11,949 nt of DNA, from assembly GCA_046048095.1 (NCBI GenBank), contig JBJOGS010000080.1:1-11949 (forward strand). The letters are read 5' to 3'. The notes beneath the pieces were generated by a model. That model saw only the letters and a program-made list of their open reading frames with translations. It ran no database searches and was not told the DNA's origin. The translations under genes and the position numbers were made by a program. This document shows positions 1-6,026 of this stretch, piece after piece (position 1 is the stretch's first letter; each line of letters opens with the position of its first letter). The stretch comes from UBA3478 sp046048095 (GTDB lineage: Bacteria > Bacteroidota > Bacteroidia > Flavobacteriales > Flavobacteriaceae).

Positions 1-654
1 CCCACCGCCATGCTCAGCGGAGACACACGCTTTGACCAGGTTGCCGCCCTTTCGCAAGAGATTACCCCTCTACAAGCGGTCGAAGATTTTATTGACGGCC
101 GATTCTGTCTGGTTATCGGCAGTTCATGGCCCGAAGAAACCGAGCTGATCAGCCGTTATTTGGTCGAACAACAAAACGATGAATTCTGTGTAATAATTGC
201 ACCACACAAACCACAAAAGAGTGCGATTGAGACGTTAAAAAAATCGATCGCTGAACCCTCGGTGCTTTGGTCTGAATTGAATACTGCCACGCGATGCAAA
301 GTGCTGATCATAGACACCATTGGGCTATTGAATCGGGTGTATCAAAGTGCTGATGTGGCTTTTGTGGGTGGAGGTTTTCGGACAGGACTTCACAACACCT
401 TAGAGCCGGCCGCCTTAGGTATCCCCGTACTTATTGGCCCGAAATACGAGACGTTTCCTGAGGTACATGCGCTTGTCGAACTAGGAGGTGTGCTCGTAAT
501 AAACGATTTTGAGTCACTAGAAACCACCTTGACCAACTTCATCAAACAACCCGAACTTCAGGCACAGTTAGGACAAATTAATCGCCAGTTTGTGGCACAA
601 AATAAAGGAGCCACGGCCAAAGTGCTAGAGACTATCGCCGGTTACATCCACTAA
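1..654 (+). CDS. waaA: 3-deoxy-D-manno-octulosonic acid (Kdo) transferase, C-terminal part
   Basis: WaaA (KdtA) moves Kdo from CMP-Kdo onto the lipid A precursor at the inner face of the cytoplasmic membrane, an early step of lipopolysaccharide core assembly. The frame is open from base 1, so the gene starts left of the window; the ATG at 10 is internal, lying before the conserved SGDTRFDQV. About 217 residues are visible, roughly the C-terminal half of a family near 420 residues. They form the donor-binding domain of a GT-B glycosyltransferase: GSSWPEE, VIIAPHKP, then VAFVGGGF, GLHNTLEPAALGIPVLIGP and the FPE that follows, all diagnostic of WaaA. The N-terminal membrane anchor and acceptor domain are outside. 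It converges on the tRNA gene 29 bp downstream, and no clear terminator is seen between them. Confidence 0.95.
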   Translation, partial: PTAMLSGDTRFDQVAALSQEITPLQAVEDFIDGRFCLVIGSSWPEETELISRYLVEQQNDEFCVIIAPHKPQKSAIETLKKSIAEPSVLWSELNTATRCKVLIIDTIGLLNRVYQSADVAFVGGGFRTGLHNTLEPAALGIPVLIGPKYETFPEVHALVELGGVLVINDFESLETTLTNFIKQPELQAQLGQINRQFVAQNKGATAKVLETIAGYIH

Positions 655-671
655 AAATTAAAGAAGGAATT

Positions 672-775
672 TGAGAAGTTTAGTGCGGGCGGGGAGACTC
701 GAACTCCCACACCTCGCGGCACTAGATCCTAAGTCTAGCGTGTCTACCAATTCCACCACGCCCGCAGACTTCTCA
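672..775. repeat. 8-bp inverted repeat flanking the tRNA-Leu
   Basis: TGAGAAGT at 672-679 and ACTTCTCA at 768-775 are perfect reverse complements that bracket the tRNA gene, 4 nt beyond its 3' end and 2 nt beyond its 5' end. In the precursor RNA they can pair as an extension of the acceptor stem across a small internal loop. Whether this helps processing is inference. Confidence 0.6.
684..765 (-). tRNA. tRNA-Leu, anticodon UAG
   Basis: Read on the minus strand, the 82-nt sequence folds as a class II tRNA: acceptor stem GCGGGCG paired with CGCCCGC, a D arm with GTG/CAC and GGTAGA in the loop, an anticodon arm with stem CTAGA/TCTAG and loop CTTAGGA (anticodon TAG, reading CUA and related Leu codons), a 13-nt variable region that can form a short arm, and a T arm GGGAG-TTCGAGT-CTCCC. 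The discriminator base is A, as expected for leucine. CCA is not encoded, since ACTAA follows the acceptor stem, so it must be added after transcription. The translated complement of this gene gives the familiar GVVELVDTLDLGS shadow peptide, a common false ORF. Confidence 0.97.
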
Positions 776-787
776 TCAAAAGAGGGG

Positions 788-795
788 CAAATATA
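788..795 (-). promoter_or_regulatory. Bacteroidota-type -7 box for tRNA-Leu
   Basis: On the minus strand this reads TATATTTG, a perfect match to the TAnnTTTG box known for the primary sigma factor of Bacteroidota. It lies 22 bp before the tRNA 5' end, which leaves a short leader. No clear TTG -33 element is found at the usual distance, so the call rests on the -7 box and its position. Confidence 0.6.
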
Positions 796-873
796 CCTTA
801 TTTTTTGAAAAATAGTGCGACCAAAACCATTTCTTGTTTTGTAATTTCGGGTACCGCTTAAAACACAGAAGCC

Positions 874-2265
874 ATGCAAGATCCAAGACCTTATATTGAG
901 GCGAATAAAGACCAGATGATCGATGAACTTATTGCACTCTTGCGCATTGCATCGGTCAGTGCTGATCCGTCTTATAGCGACGAGGTACATCGGGCAGCAG
1001 CCTACACTAAGACACAGCTTGAGCAAGCAGGATGCGATCGTTGTGAGATCATTGAAACACCAGGCTATCCCGTGGTTTATGGCGAAAAAATCAAAGACCC
1101 CAACCTACCGACTGTTTTGGTCTATGGGCATTACGATGTGCAACCCCCTGATCCGGTATCGCTGTGGAACTCTCCGCCCTTTGAACCCGTGATTCGCAGT
1201 ACAGAAATCCATCCAGAAGGAGCCATTTTTGCACGGGGTGCCTGCGATGACAAGGGGCAATTTTACATGCATGTGAAAGCCTTTGAATACATGGTAAAAA
1301 CAGATCAATTACCCTGTAATGTCAAATTTATGATCGAAGGTGAAGAAGAAGTCGGAAGCGAGCACCTTGCAGGTTTTCTTCAAAAAAACCTCGATAAACT
1401 CTCGTGCGACATCATTCTTATTTCAGATACCGGAATGATCAGCAAAGAACTGCCATCTATTCAGACAGGGCTGCGAGGACTGAGCTATGTTGAGGTTGAA
1501 GTCACCGGACCCAATAGAGACTTGCATTCTGGAGTGTACGGAGGGGCGGTAGCCAATCCGATCAACGTGCTGTCTAAAATGATTGCCTCATTGCATGATG
1601 ACCAGCACCGTATTACCATTCCTCATTTTTATGACAAGGTGATCGAACTCTCGGTTGAAGAACGCGAAGCGATGCGTAAAATTCCGTTTGACCAAGAGGC
1701 CTATAATCGCCATTTAAACGTAAAAGCCGTTCAAGGAGAATCGGGCTACAGCACCAATGAAAGAGCCTCTACCCGACCCACCTTAGACGTGAATGGCATT
1801 TGGGGCGGATACACTGGTGAAGGTGCCAAAACAGTACTACCGTCAAAAGCGTATGCAAAAATTTCTATGCGCCTTGTCCCAGATCAAGACTATCACGAAA
1901 TCACCGAGCTATTTACTGCGCATTTTAAGTCGATTGCGCCTGAAGGCGTTGAAGTTAAGGTCACCCCACACCACGGAGGAAAACCCTATGTCACCCCGAT
2001 CGACAGTCTTGGATACAAAGCGGCAGAAAAAGCAATCGAAAAAAGCTTTGGACGTCTACCCCTGCCACAGCGCGGAGGAGGAAGCATTCCTATCGTCGCT
2101 CTTTTCGAAGAAGTCTTAGGAGTCAAGTCGGTGCTGATGGGGTTTGGTTTGGACAGCGATGCGATTCATTCTCCAAATGAACATTTCGGTATATGGAATT
2201 ACCTAAAAGGGATTGAAACGATTCCCTATTTCTATCACTACTATACCGAGCTGAGCCGCACCTAG
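874..2265 (+). CDS. M20-family metallo-dipeptidase
   Basis: A 463-residue zinc peptidase of the M20 family, close to the carnosinase/cytosolic nonspecific dipeptidase branch, which hydrolyses dipeptides or short peptides in the cytoplasm. All di-zinc ligands are visible: H86 and D88 in VYGHYDVQP, bridging D125 in GACDDKG, general base E158 and ligand E159 in EGEEEVGS, D185 in ISDTG, and H432 in DAIHSPNEH. The dimerisation lid domain is inserted at about 200-320, with DLHSGVYGG at 216-224 supplying the conserved H218. There is no signal peptide. The start is the ATG at 874, whose N terminus matches the expected helix before the catalytic domain. It stands alone, reading towards hemW with 7 bp between stop codons. 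The exact substrate cannot be told from sequence. Confidence 0.93.
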   Translation: MQDPRPYIEANKDQMIDELIALLRIASVSADPSYSDEVHRAAAYTKTQLEQAGCDRCEIIETPGYPVVYGEKIKDPNLPTVLVYGHYDVQPPDPVSLWNSPPFEPVIRSTEIHPEGAIFARGACDDKGQFYMHVKAFEYMVKTDQLPCNVKFMIEGEEEVGSEHLAGFLQKNLDKLSCDIILISDTGMISKELPSIQTGLRGLSYVEVEVTGPNRDLHSGVYGGAVANPINVLSKMIASLHDDQHRITIPHFYDKVIELSVEEREAMRKIPFDQEAYNRHLNVKAVQGESGYSTNERASTRPTLDVNGIWGGYTGEGAKTVLPSKAYAKISMRLVPDQDYHEITELFTAHFKSIAPEGVEVKVTPHHGGKPYVTPIDSLGYKAAEKAIEKSFGRLPLPQRGGGSIPIVALFEEVLGVKSVLMGFGLDSDAIHSPNEHFGIWNYLKGIETIPYFYHYYTELSRT

Positions 2266-2281
2266 GCTTCGCCTATTTTTT
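2263..2281 (+). terminator. Compact intrinsic terminator between dipeptidase and hemW
   Basis: TAGGC-TTC-GCCTA (2263-2275) is a perfect 5-bp stem with a 3-nt loop, followed by six T residues (2276-2281). The 5' arm begins with the TAG stop of the dipeptidase, and the 3' arm contains the complement of the TAG stop of hemW. The T tract is only on the plus strand, so it should stop the dipeptidase transcript; the minus-strand transcript has no U tract after the hairpin. The stem is short, so efficiency is uncertain. Confidence 0.6.
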
Positions 2282-3418
2282 AGTCGCCTTTAGGTCAAGC
2301 ATAAAGAGCTCACTCGCAATGCCGTCAATTAAGAATTTTCCCTTCCGGGTGGCTCGGACTACCCCTTCGTCTTCAAAGAGCAAGTTGTCGATGAGAAACG
2401 GCGTACTAATCATTGAGAAGTAGTCGCGGTATGAGGTTCCGAATTCTTGGGCCAAGAACTCTAGTGAGACCCCCCAATGGGTGCGCAAAGCGGTCATCAC
2501 ATATTCGTTATAATGATCTCGCTTGGTCAGCAGCTCTTCTTCGTAAAATTGTTCTCCTTGGCGTATAGCACTTAAATACTTCGGATTGCTCGCGATGTTC
2601 CAGCGACGCTGATTCCCTTTAAAGCTATGTGCCGCAGGTCCTACCCCCAAATAGGGCTTTCGTTGCCAATAGGCTGAATTGTTGCGCGACTCGTGTCCTG
2701 GCGTTGCGAAATTTGAAAGTTCGTACTGCACTAATCCGGCCGCGGTAAGGTGATCAAGTATCAGAAGAAATTGGCGCGCTGCCTGCTCCTCGTCTACTGC
2801 TGCGATCAGTCCCTTGGCGATAAACCGTTCTAGGGCAGTTTTGGGTTCTACCGTAAGGGCGTAGGCCGAAATGTGAGTCACTCCTAGGGATAGAAATTGA
2901 TCTAAGTCACTGATAATTTGAGCGTCACTCAAGCCAGGTATCCCGTAAATCAAATCGACAGACACCCGATCAAATTGGGCCACAGCTGCCGACAACGCCT
3001 TAAGTGCCATCGAAGCATCATGCGCCCTATTCATCATCTTGAGCGACCGATCGTCGAAAGACTGTATTCCAATACTGAGGCGATTTACCCCTAACTGCTT
3101 CCATTGCAAAAGTCGATCTGCTGTAATATCCTCTGGATTGCACTCAAGGGTGATTTCGGGATCTTTTGAGAAATTAAGCTGACTATAGGCCTGAGTAATA
3201 AGGCCCTTAAGCTGTGTCACCGGTACCAGTGATGGAGTTCCGCCTCCAAAATACAAGGTTTCAAAGCGATCGGCCTGCCACTGAGCTGCCCTCAGTGCTA
3301 TTTCTTGTGTGATGGCCGCTACCATCGCATCCATTGTTCGCAGTTGGGTCGAGAAATGAAAATCACAATAGTGACAAGCCATTCTGCAAAATGGAATATG
3401 CACATAGAGCCCTGCCAT
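2273..3418 (-). CDS. hemW: HemW-like radical SAM protein (heme chaperone)
   Basis: A 381-residue radical SAM protein of the HemW family, once annotated as oxygen-independent coproporphyrinogen oxidase but now understood as a heme-binding chaperone delivering heme to respiratory proteins. The start ATG is followed by AGLYVHIPFC and the cluster motif C11-x3-C15-x2-C18, then DF, as expected for HemW. GGGTPS at 58-63 is the SAM-binding glycine motif; LECNPED (91-97), SIGIQSF (115-121), DLIYGIPG (155-162) and YELSNFA (232-238) are further family signatures, and the C-terminal HemW domain starts near 290 (LLTKRDHYNEYVM). It lacks the N-terminal extension of true HemN enzymes. It begins 2 bp after the ruvC stop, so it is very likely co-transcribed and perhaps translationally coupled with ruvC. 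Confidence 0.93.
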   Translation of the reverse strand: MAGLYVHIPFCRMACHYCDFHFSTQLRTMDAMVAAITQEIALRAAQWQADRFETLYFGGGTPSLVPVTQLKGLITQAYSQLNFSKDPEITLECNPEDITADRLLQWKQLGVNRLSIGIQSFDDRSLKMMNRAHDASMALKALSAAVAQFDRVSVDLIYGIPGLSDAQIISDLDQFLSLGVTHISAYALTVEPKTALERFIAKGLIAAVDEEQAARQFLLILDHLTAAGLVQYELSNFATPGHESRNNSAYWQRKPYLGVGPAAHSFKGNQRRWNIASNPKYLSAIRQGEQFYEEELLTKRDHYNEYVMTALRTHWGVSLEFLAQEFGTSYRDYFSMISTPFLIDNLLFEDEGVVRATRKGKFLIDGIASELFMLDLKATKK

Positions 3419-3420
3419 GA

Positions 3421-3972
3421 CTAACCGATGCGGTCTTTATTCTGAGAAATAAAGCTCGACCACGAACTATAGGCTTTGATGCTATCGGGTTTGCCGGCAT
3501 TGTAAAAATGACATACGGCGGCAGCTAAGCCGTCAGTCGCATCCAAATTTTTCGGCAGTTCTTTGAGAGCAAGCAAGCTTTGAAGCATCTTGGCCACTTG
3601 CTCTTTTGAAGCATTTCCATTGCCCGTGATCGCCATTTTAATCTTTTTAGGCAGGTATTCGGTTATCGGAACCTGACGCGACAATCCGGCGGCCATGGCT
3701 ACCCCTTGTGCTCTTCCAAGCTTTAGCATGGATTGTACATTTTTTCCAAAAAAAGGGGCCTCTAAAGCCATTTCATCCGGATGATACTGATCGATCAGTT
3801 CAACCGTTCGCTCGTAGATCTTTTTGAGTTTCAGATAAGGGTCGGCAATTTTTTGGAGAGACAACTCATTCATCTGTAAAAAGCGCATCTCGTTACCTTT
3901 GACTTCAATCAATCCAAAACCCATTATCGTTGTCCCTGGGTCGACTCCTAAGATCACTTTTGATGACTTCAC
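3421..3972 (-). CDS. ruvC: Crossover junction endodeoxyribonuclease RuvC
   Basis: RuvC cuts Holliday junctions as a dimer with the RuvAB branch-migration motor in recombinational repair. The 183-residue protein has the usual length and the four acidic catalytic residues: D11 in ILGVDPGTT, E71 in ALEAPFFGKN, and D144 and D147 in NLDATDGLA. The junction-binding region SMLKLGRAQGVAM (81-93) and the lysines around YLPKKIK (107-112) are conserved. The start is GTG (complement of CAC, 3970-3972): it is the only good start that leaves a normal N terminus (MKSSKVILG), and there is no convincing ribosome-binding site. The gene lies 20 bp after the nitroreductase and 2 bp before hemW on the same strand, so the three probably form an operon without obvious functional link. 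Confidence 0.95.
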   Translation of the reverse strand: MKSSKVILGVDPGTTIMGFGLIEVKGNEMRFLQMNELSLQKIADPYLKLKKIYERTVELIDQYHPDEMALEAPFFGKNVQSMLKLGRAQGVAMAAGLSRQVPITEYLPKKIKMAITGNGNASKEQVAKMLQSLLALKELPKNLDATDGLAAAVCHFYNAGKPDSIKAYSSWSSFISQNKDRIG

Positions 3973-3992
3973 AATGGTGAAGGTACCTAAAA

Positions 3993-4553
3993 TTAGTAAT
4001 CGAAATAACGCACTACCTCTTCTAGAGGCAAGCGCTCAGAGTCTTTCGGAGCCTCATCGTAATACCCCATATAAAAGAATCCCAAGCAGCGCTCATCTGC
4101 ACCCAATTGCAAAAAAGGACCAAGGTGGGCGATAACTCCTGGTGAGCTCCAATAGCCGCCGATACCTTTCTCGTGACTGGCAAGCCATAAATTTTGAACA
4201 GCCATACCCACCGCGGCAATTTCTTCCCACTCAGGCAGCGATTCTTTAGGGTCGCGCTTCATGCAGATGGCAATAGCCACTTGCGATTTCAACGCATTTG
4301 CTCTCAACTTGTCAAAAGTAATTTCACTGAATTTCTCAGTGTGTTCTTTGTAGGCCTCACCGATGGCGTCGGCAAGTCGCGTACGTGCCGCTGAGCGTAT
4401 CACTACGAACCTCCATGGCTGTGTTTTTTTATGAGTAGGAGCCCAACGAGCAGCCTCTAATACGGCAGCAATCTCTTCATGGGCAATGGGTTTGTCGTTG
4501 TAAGCAGGCGGATGCACACTTCTTCGACTACGGATCAATTCAGCAAGTGACAT
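3993..4553 (-). CDS. Nitroreductase-family FMN oxidoreductase (YdjA-like)
   Basis: A 186-residue flavoprotein of the nitroreductase fold, which uses FMN and NAD(P)H to reduce nitro compounds, quinones or unknown natural substrates. FMN-binding features are visible: RSRRS at 8-12 near the N terminus, APTHKKTQPWRF at 38-49 with the QPW motif typical of this branch, and GIGGYWSSP at 130-138. Short length and the GxW/YxS-type loop resemble E. coli YdjA more than the larger NfsA/NfsB enzymes. The family works as a homodimer with the active site at the interface. It is the first gene of a likely operon with ruvC and hemW. A hairpin-rich leader with a terminator lies upstream at 4611-4702, which may control it. 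The true substrate is unknown. Confidence 0.88.
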   Translation of the reverse strand: MSLAELIRSRRSVHPPAYNDKPIAHEEIAAVLEAARWAPTHKKTQPWRFVVIRSAARTRLADAIGEAYKEHTEKFSEITFDKLRANALKSQVAIAICMKRDPKESLPEWEEIAAVGMAVQNLWLASHEKGIGGYWSSPGVIAHLGPFLQLGADERCLGFFYMGYYDEAPKDSERLPLEEVVRYFDY

Positions 4554-4610
4554 AGCATAGTTTTTAAACCATAAAAATAAGGTATTTCAGAGGTAAGAAG
4601 GGGTGTAAAC

Positions 4611-4635
4611 AAAAAAAGCCTCCCCTAAGGAAAGC
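4611..4635 (-). terminator. Intrinsic terminator reading leftward
   Basis: On the minus strand GCTTTCC (4635-4629) pairs with GGGAGGC (4624-4618) across the loop TTAG, giving a 7-bp stem with two G-U pairs, directly followed by seven T residues (4617-4611). It lies 58 bp upstream of the nitroreductase start codon on the same strand, so it must end either a separate small RNA or a prematurely terminated leader. Confidence 0.7.
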
Positions 4636-4702
4636 CTTTCAAAGGTCAGCTTCGCGCAAGCGAGCCGCTCTTAGCGTGCAGTTAAAAACTACACAACACA
4701 AC
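4611..4702 (-). ncRNA. Candidate small RNA or attenuator leader
   Basis: A leftward transcript beginning about 5-7 nt after the TATCTTTG box (4714-4707) and ending at the terminator would be near 90 nt. It is richer in GC than its AT-rich surroundings and contains a run of local hairpins on the minus strand: AGTT-TTT-AACT (4690-4680), CGCT-AAG-AGCG (4676-4666), GCTT-GCGCG-AAGC (4662-4650), CCTT-TGA-AAGG (4645-4635), then the terminator. No start codon opens a useful frame. It fits no RNA family I can recognise. As it lies on the coding strand of the downstream nitroreductase-ruvC-hemW genes, it can be either an independent small RNA or a regulated leader. The limits are inferred, not observed. 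Confidence 0.5.
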
Positions 4703-4706
4703 AAGT

Positions 4707-4738
4707 CAAAGATACGTTATTGATATAAATAGTGTCAT
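4707..4738 (-). promoter_or_regulatory. Promoter for the candidate small RNA or leader
   Basis: TATCTTTG (complement of 4707-4714) matches TAnnTTTG perfectly and is identical to the -7 box before rpsP. ATGACA (complement of 4733-4738) lies 18 bp upstream and resembles a -33/-35 element, though it lacks the TTG of the rpsP promoter. Transcription would start near 4700-4702 and run leftward. Confidence 0.55.
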
Positions 4739-4749
4739 TTTATTTTTAT

Positions 4750-4760
4750 GGAATTATTCC
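4750..4760. promoter_or_regulatory. Palindromic operator candidate, copy 1
   Basis: GGAAT-T-ATTCC is a perfect 5-bp dyad about a central T. It lies 49 bp before the dinB start codon. The same 11 bases recur 20 bp downstream, on nearly the same face of the helix. The flanks ATGGAATTATTCC (4748-4760) are shared with copy 2. Confidence 0.6.
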
Positions 4761-4769
4761 TTATAAAAT

Positions 4770-4780
4770 GGAATTATTCC
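4770..4780. promoter_or_regulatory. Palindromic operator candidate, copy 2
   Basis: Second GGAAT-T-ATTCC. Here the symmetry extends to ATGGAAT-T-ATTCCAT (4768-4782), a 15-bp palindrome. It lies 2 bp before the best -7-like box (TATTTTTA, 4782-4789), so a dimeric repressor bound here and at copy 1 would cover the promoter of dinB-dnaE2. The binding protein is not encoded in this window. Confidence 0.6.
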
Positions 4781-4781
4781 A

Positions 4782-4789
4782 TATTTTTA
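4782..4789 (+). promoter_or_regulatory. Possible -7 box for dinB-dnaE2
   Basis: TATTTTTA matches TAnnTTTG at every fixed base but the last. It is 19 bp before the TTG start of dinB, implying a very short leader, and sits right after the second palindrome. No clear TTG -33 element precedes it. The position is plausible but the match is imperfect and the region is AT-rich. Confidence 0.35.
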
Positions 4790-4799
4790 TTTCCCTTTT

Positions 4800-4825
4800 C
4801 GAAGCATTTTGGAACGAAGCATTTT
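4800..4825 (+). repeat. 11-bp direct repeat spanning the dinB start
   Basis: CGAAGCATTTT occurs at 4800-4810 and 4815-4825, a period of 15 bp or five codons. In the dinB frame both copies encode Arg-Ser-Ile-Leu, so the start codon TTG (4809-4811) lies at the end of the first copy. This looks like a small in-frame duplication at the 5' end of the gene. Confidence 0.7.
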
Positions 4826-6023
4826 ACACTTAGATCTAGACAGTTTTTTTGTCTCTGTAGAGCGATTACTTGATCGCACGCTGATGCGCCGACCACTACT
4901 TGTCGGAGGCCTAGGAGACCGCGGGGTAGTAGCCGCCTGTAGCTATGAAACAAGAGGTTTTGGCATACACTCAGGCATGCCTATGAAGCTCGCCCGCCAG
5001 CTATGTCCAGAAGCGGTAGTGATCCGAGGTAATGCTGGCACCTACAGCAAGTACTCTGACCTCATCACTGAAATTGTACAAGACGAAGTACCTGTGTTCG
5101 AAAAATCTAGCATCGACGAATTCTATGCCGATCTAAGCGGATTAGACCACTTTTTTGGCAGCTATAAATTTGCCAGTGAACTGCGACAAAAGGTCATGAA
5201 AGAAAGCGGCCTTCCGCTTTCTTTTGGATTGTCAACGAGCAAACTCGTTTCGAAGGTAGCCACAGGAGAAGCAAAGCCCAACAATCAACTAAAGATCGAC
5301 CAAGGGTATGAGAAGTACTTTTTAGCCCCGCTGCCCATACAGAAAATGCCTATGGTAGGCGTCAAAACAGAGCAGTTACTGAGAAGGCTTGGCATTAGAC
5401 ACATCCACGACGTGCAGCAACTTCCTGAACAACTCATGATCAATACTTTAGGAAAAAACGGTCAACTTATTTGGACCCGAGCCCAGGGCATAGACAACAG
5501 CCCCGTCATTCCTTATAGCGAGCGAAAGTCAATCTCTACAGAGCGCACCTTTGATCGCGACACCATTGATTTAACGCTTTTGAAATCACTGCTAGTAGCT
5601 ATGACCGAAAACTTAGCCTTTCAGTTGCGCAGAGGAAACAAACTAACGGCTTGTGTCAGTGTGAAAATACGCTATGCCGATTTTGAGACGCACGCTAAAC
5701 AAGCGCGAATTGCGTATACCAGTGCAGATCACGAACTCATTCCAAAGGTACTCGAACTGTTCAATACCTTATATCACAGGCGACTGAGAGTGCGATTAAT
5801 CGGCATTCGATTTAGTCATCTGGTCGGCGGAAATTATCAGATCGACCTGTTCAAAGACACCGAAACTCAAGCCCGATTGTATCAGGCACTCGATCACATT
5901 CGATTAAAGTATGGCGATCGAAGTGTCATCAGGGCTTCTGGAATGAACGCTAAAACCATCGGGCGCATAGAAAATCCATTCAATGGAAAGCCCCCCATAG
6001 TACTCGCCCACCGCAAATACTAG
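4809..6023 (+). CDS. dinB: Y-family DNA polymerase (DinB / Pol IV type)
   Basis: A 404-residue translesion polymerase. The palm is intact: D9 in LHLDLDSFF and the D103-E104 pair in SSIDEFYADL coordinate the catalytic metals, and F14 occupies the steric-gate position that excludes ribonucleotides. RGVVAACSYETRGFGI (38-53) is the fingers region; helix-hairpin-helix residues lie near 175-215 (PMVGVKTEQLLRRLGI); the little-finger domain spans roughly 238-345. QIDLF (344-348) matches the beta-clamp-binding consensus. Retention of catalytic acids separates it from ImuB, which has lost them. The start is TTG: the reading frame has no ATG or GTG between the stop at 4764 and this codon, and MERSILHLDLD matches the family N terminus. 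The dnaE2-like gene follows after 3 bp, so the two are translated from one message. Two palindromes upstream suggest repressor control. Confidence 0.93.
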   Translation: MERSILHLDLDSFFVSVERLLDRTLMRRPLLVGGLGDRGVVAACSYETRGFGIHSGMPMKLARQLCPEAVVIRGNAGTYSKYSDLITEIVQDEVPVFEKSSIDEFYADLSGLDHFFGSYKFASELRQKVMKESGLPLSFGLSTSKLVSKVATGEAKPNNQLKIDQGYEKYFLAPLPIQKMPMVGVKTEQLLRRLGIRHIHDVQQLPEQLMINTLGKNGQLIWTRAQGIDNSPVIPYSERKSISTERTFDRDTIDLTLLKSLLVAMTENLAFQLRRGNKLTACVSVKIRYADFETHAKQARIAYTSADHELIPKVLELFNTLYHRRLRVRLIGIRFSHLVGGNYQIDLFKDTETQARLYQALDHIRLKYGDRSVIRASGMNAKTIGRIENPFNGKPPIVLAHRKY

Positions 6024-6026
6024 CCC

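Larger units (their letters stand above)
4569..4751. repeat. 12-bp inverted repeat bracketing the intergenic region
   Basis: CCATAAAAATAA (4569-4580) is the exact reverse complement of TTATTTTTATGG (4740-4751). Each copy reads TATTTTTATGG outward, one towards the nitroreductase gene and one towards dinB, and TATTTTTA differs from the TAnnTTTG box at one base. They may be paired divergent promoter elements. A MITE-like reading of the enclosed 183 bp is not supported because no target duplication is seen. In such AT-rich DNA chance remains possible. Confidence 0.35.

Noticed and set aside
842..849. TAATTTCG as a promoter box for the dipeptidase
   Set aside because: It has one mismatch to TAnnTTTG and no TTG element at a fitting distance, so it is too weak to list.
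658..1026. Minus-strand ORF of 122 codons containing GVVELVDTLDLGSS
   Set aside because: This peptide is the usual false translation of a tRNA-Leu gene, and the rest is antisense to the dipeptidase.
4641..4670. Plus-strand GGTCAG followed by a hairpin and AGCC, resembling SRP RNA helix 8
   Set aside because: The GGAA tetraloop and the AGCAG side of the conserved loop are missing, and the promoter and terminator point the other way.
4569..4751. MITE or other small mobile element bounded by the 12-bp inverted repeat
   Set aside because: No target-site duplication is visible and the repeats are simple AT-rich sequence that double as promoter-like boxes.
4748..4873. 41-codon ORF starting at an ATG within the first palindrome, possible leader peptide
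   Set aside because: It overlaps dinB in another frame, has a poor, AT-driven composition and no sign of translation initiation.
4809..6023. Calling the Y-family gene imuB
   Set aside because: All three catalytic acids and the steric gate are present, which argues for an active DinB-type polymerase.
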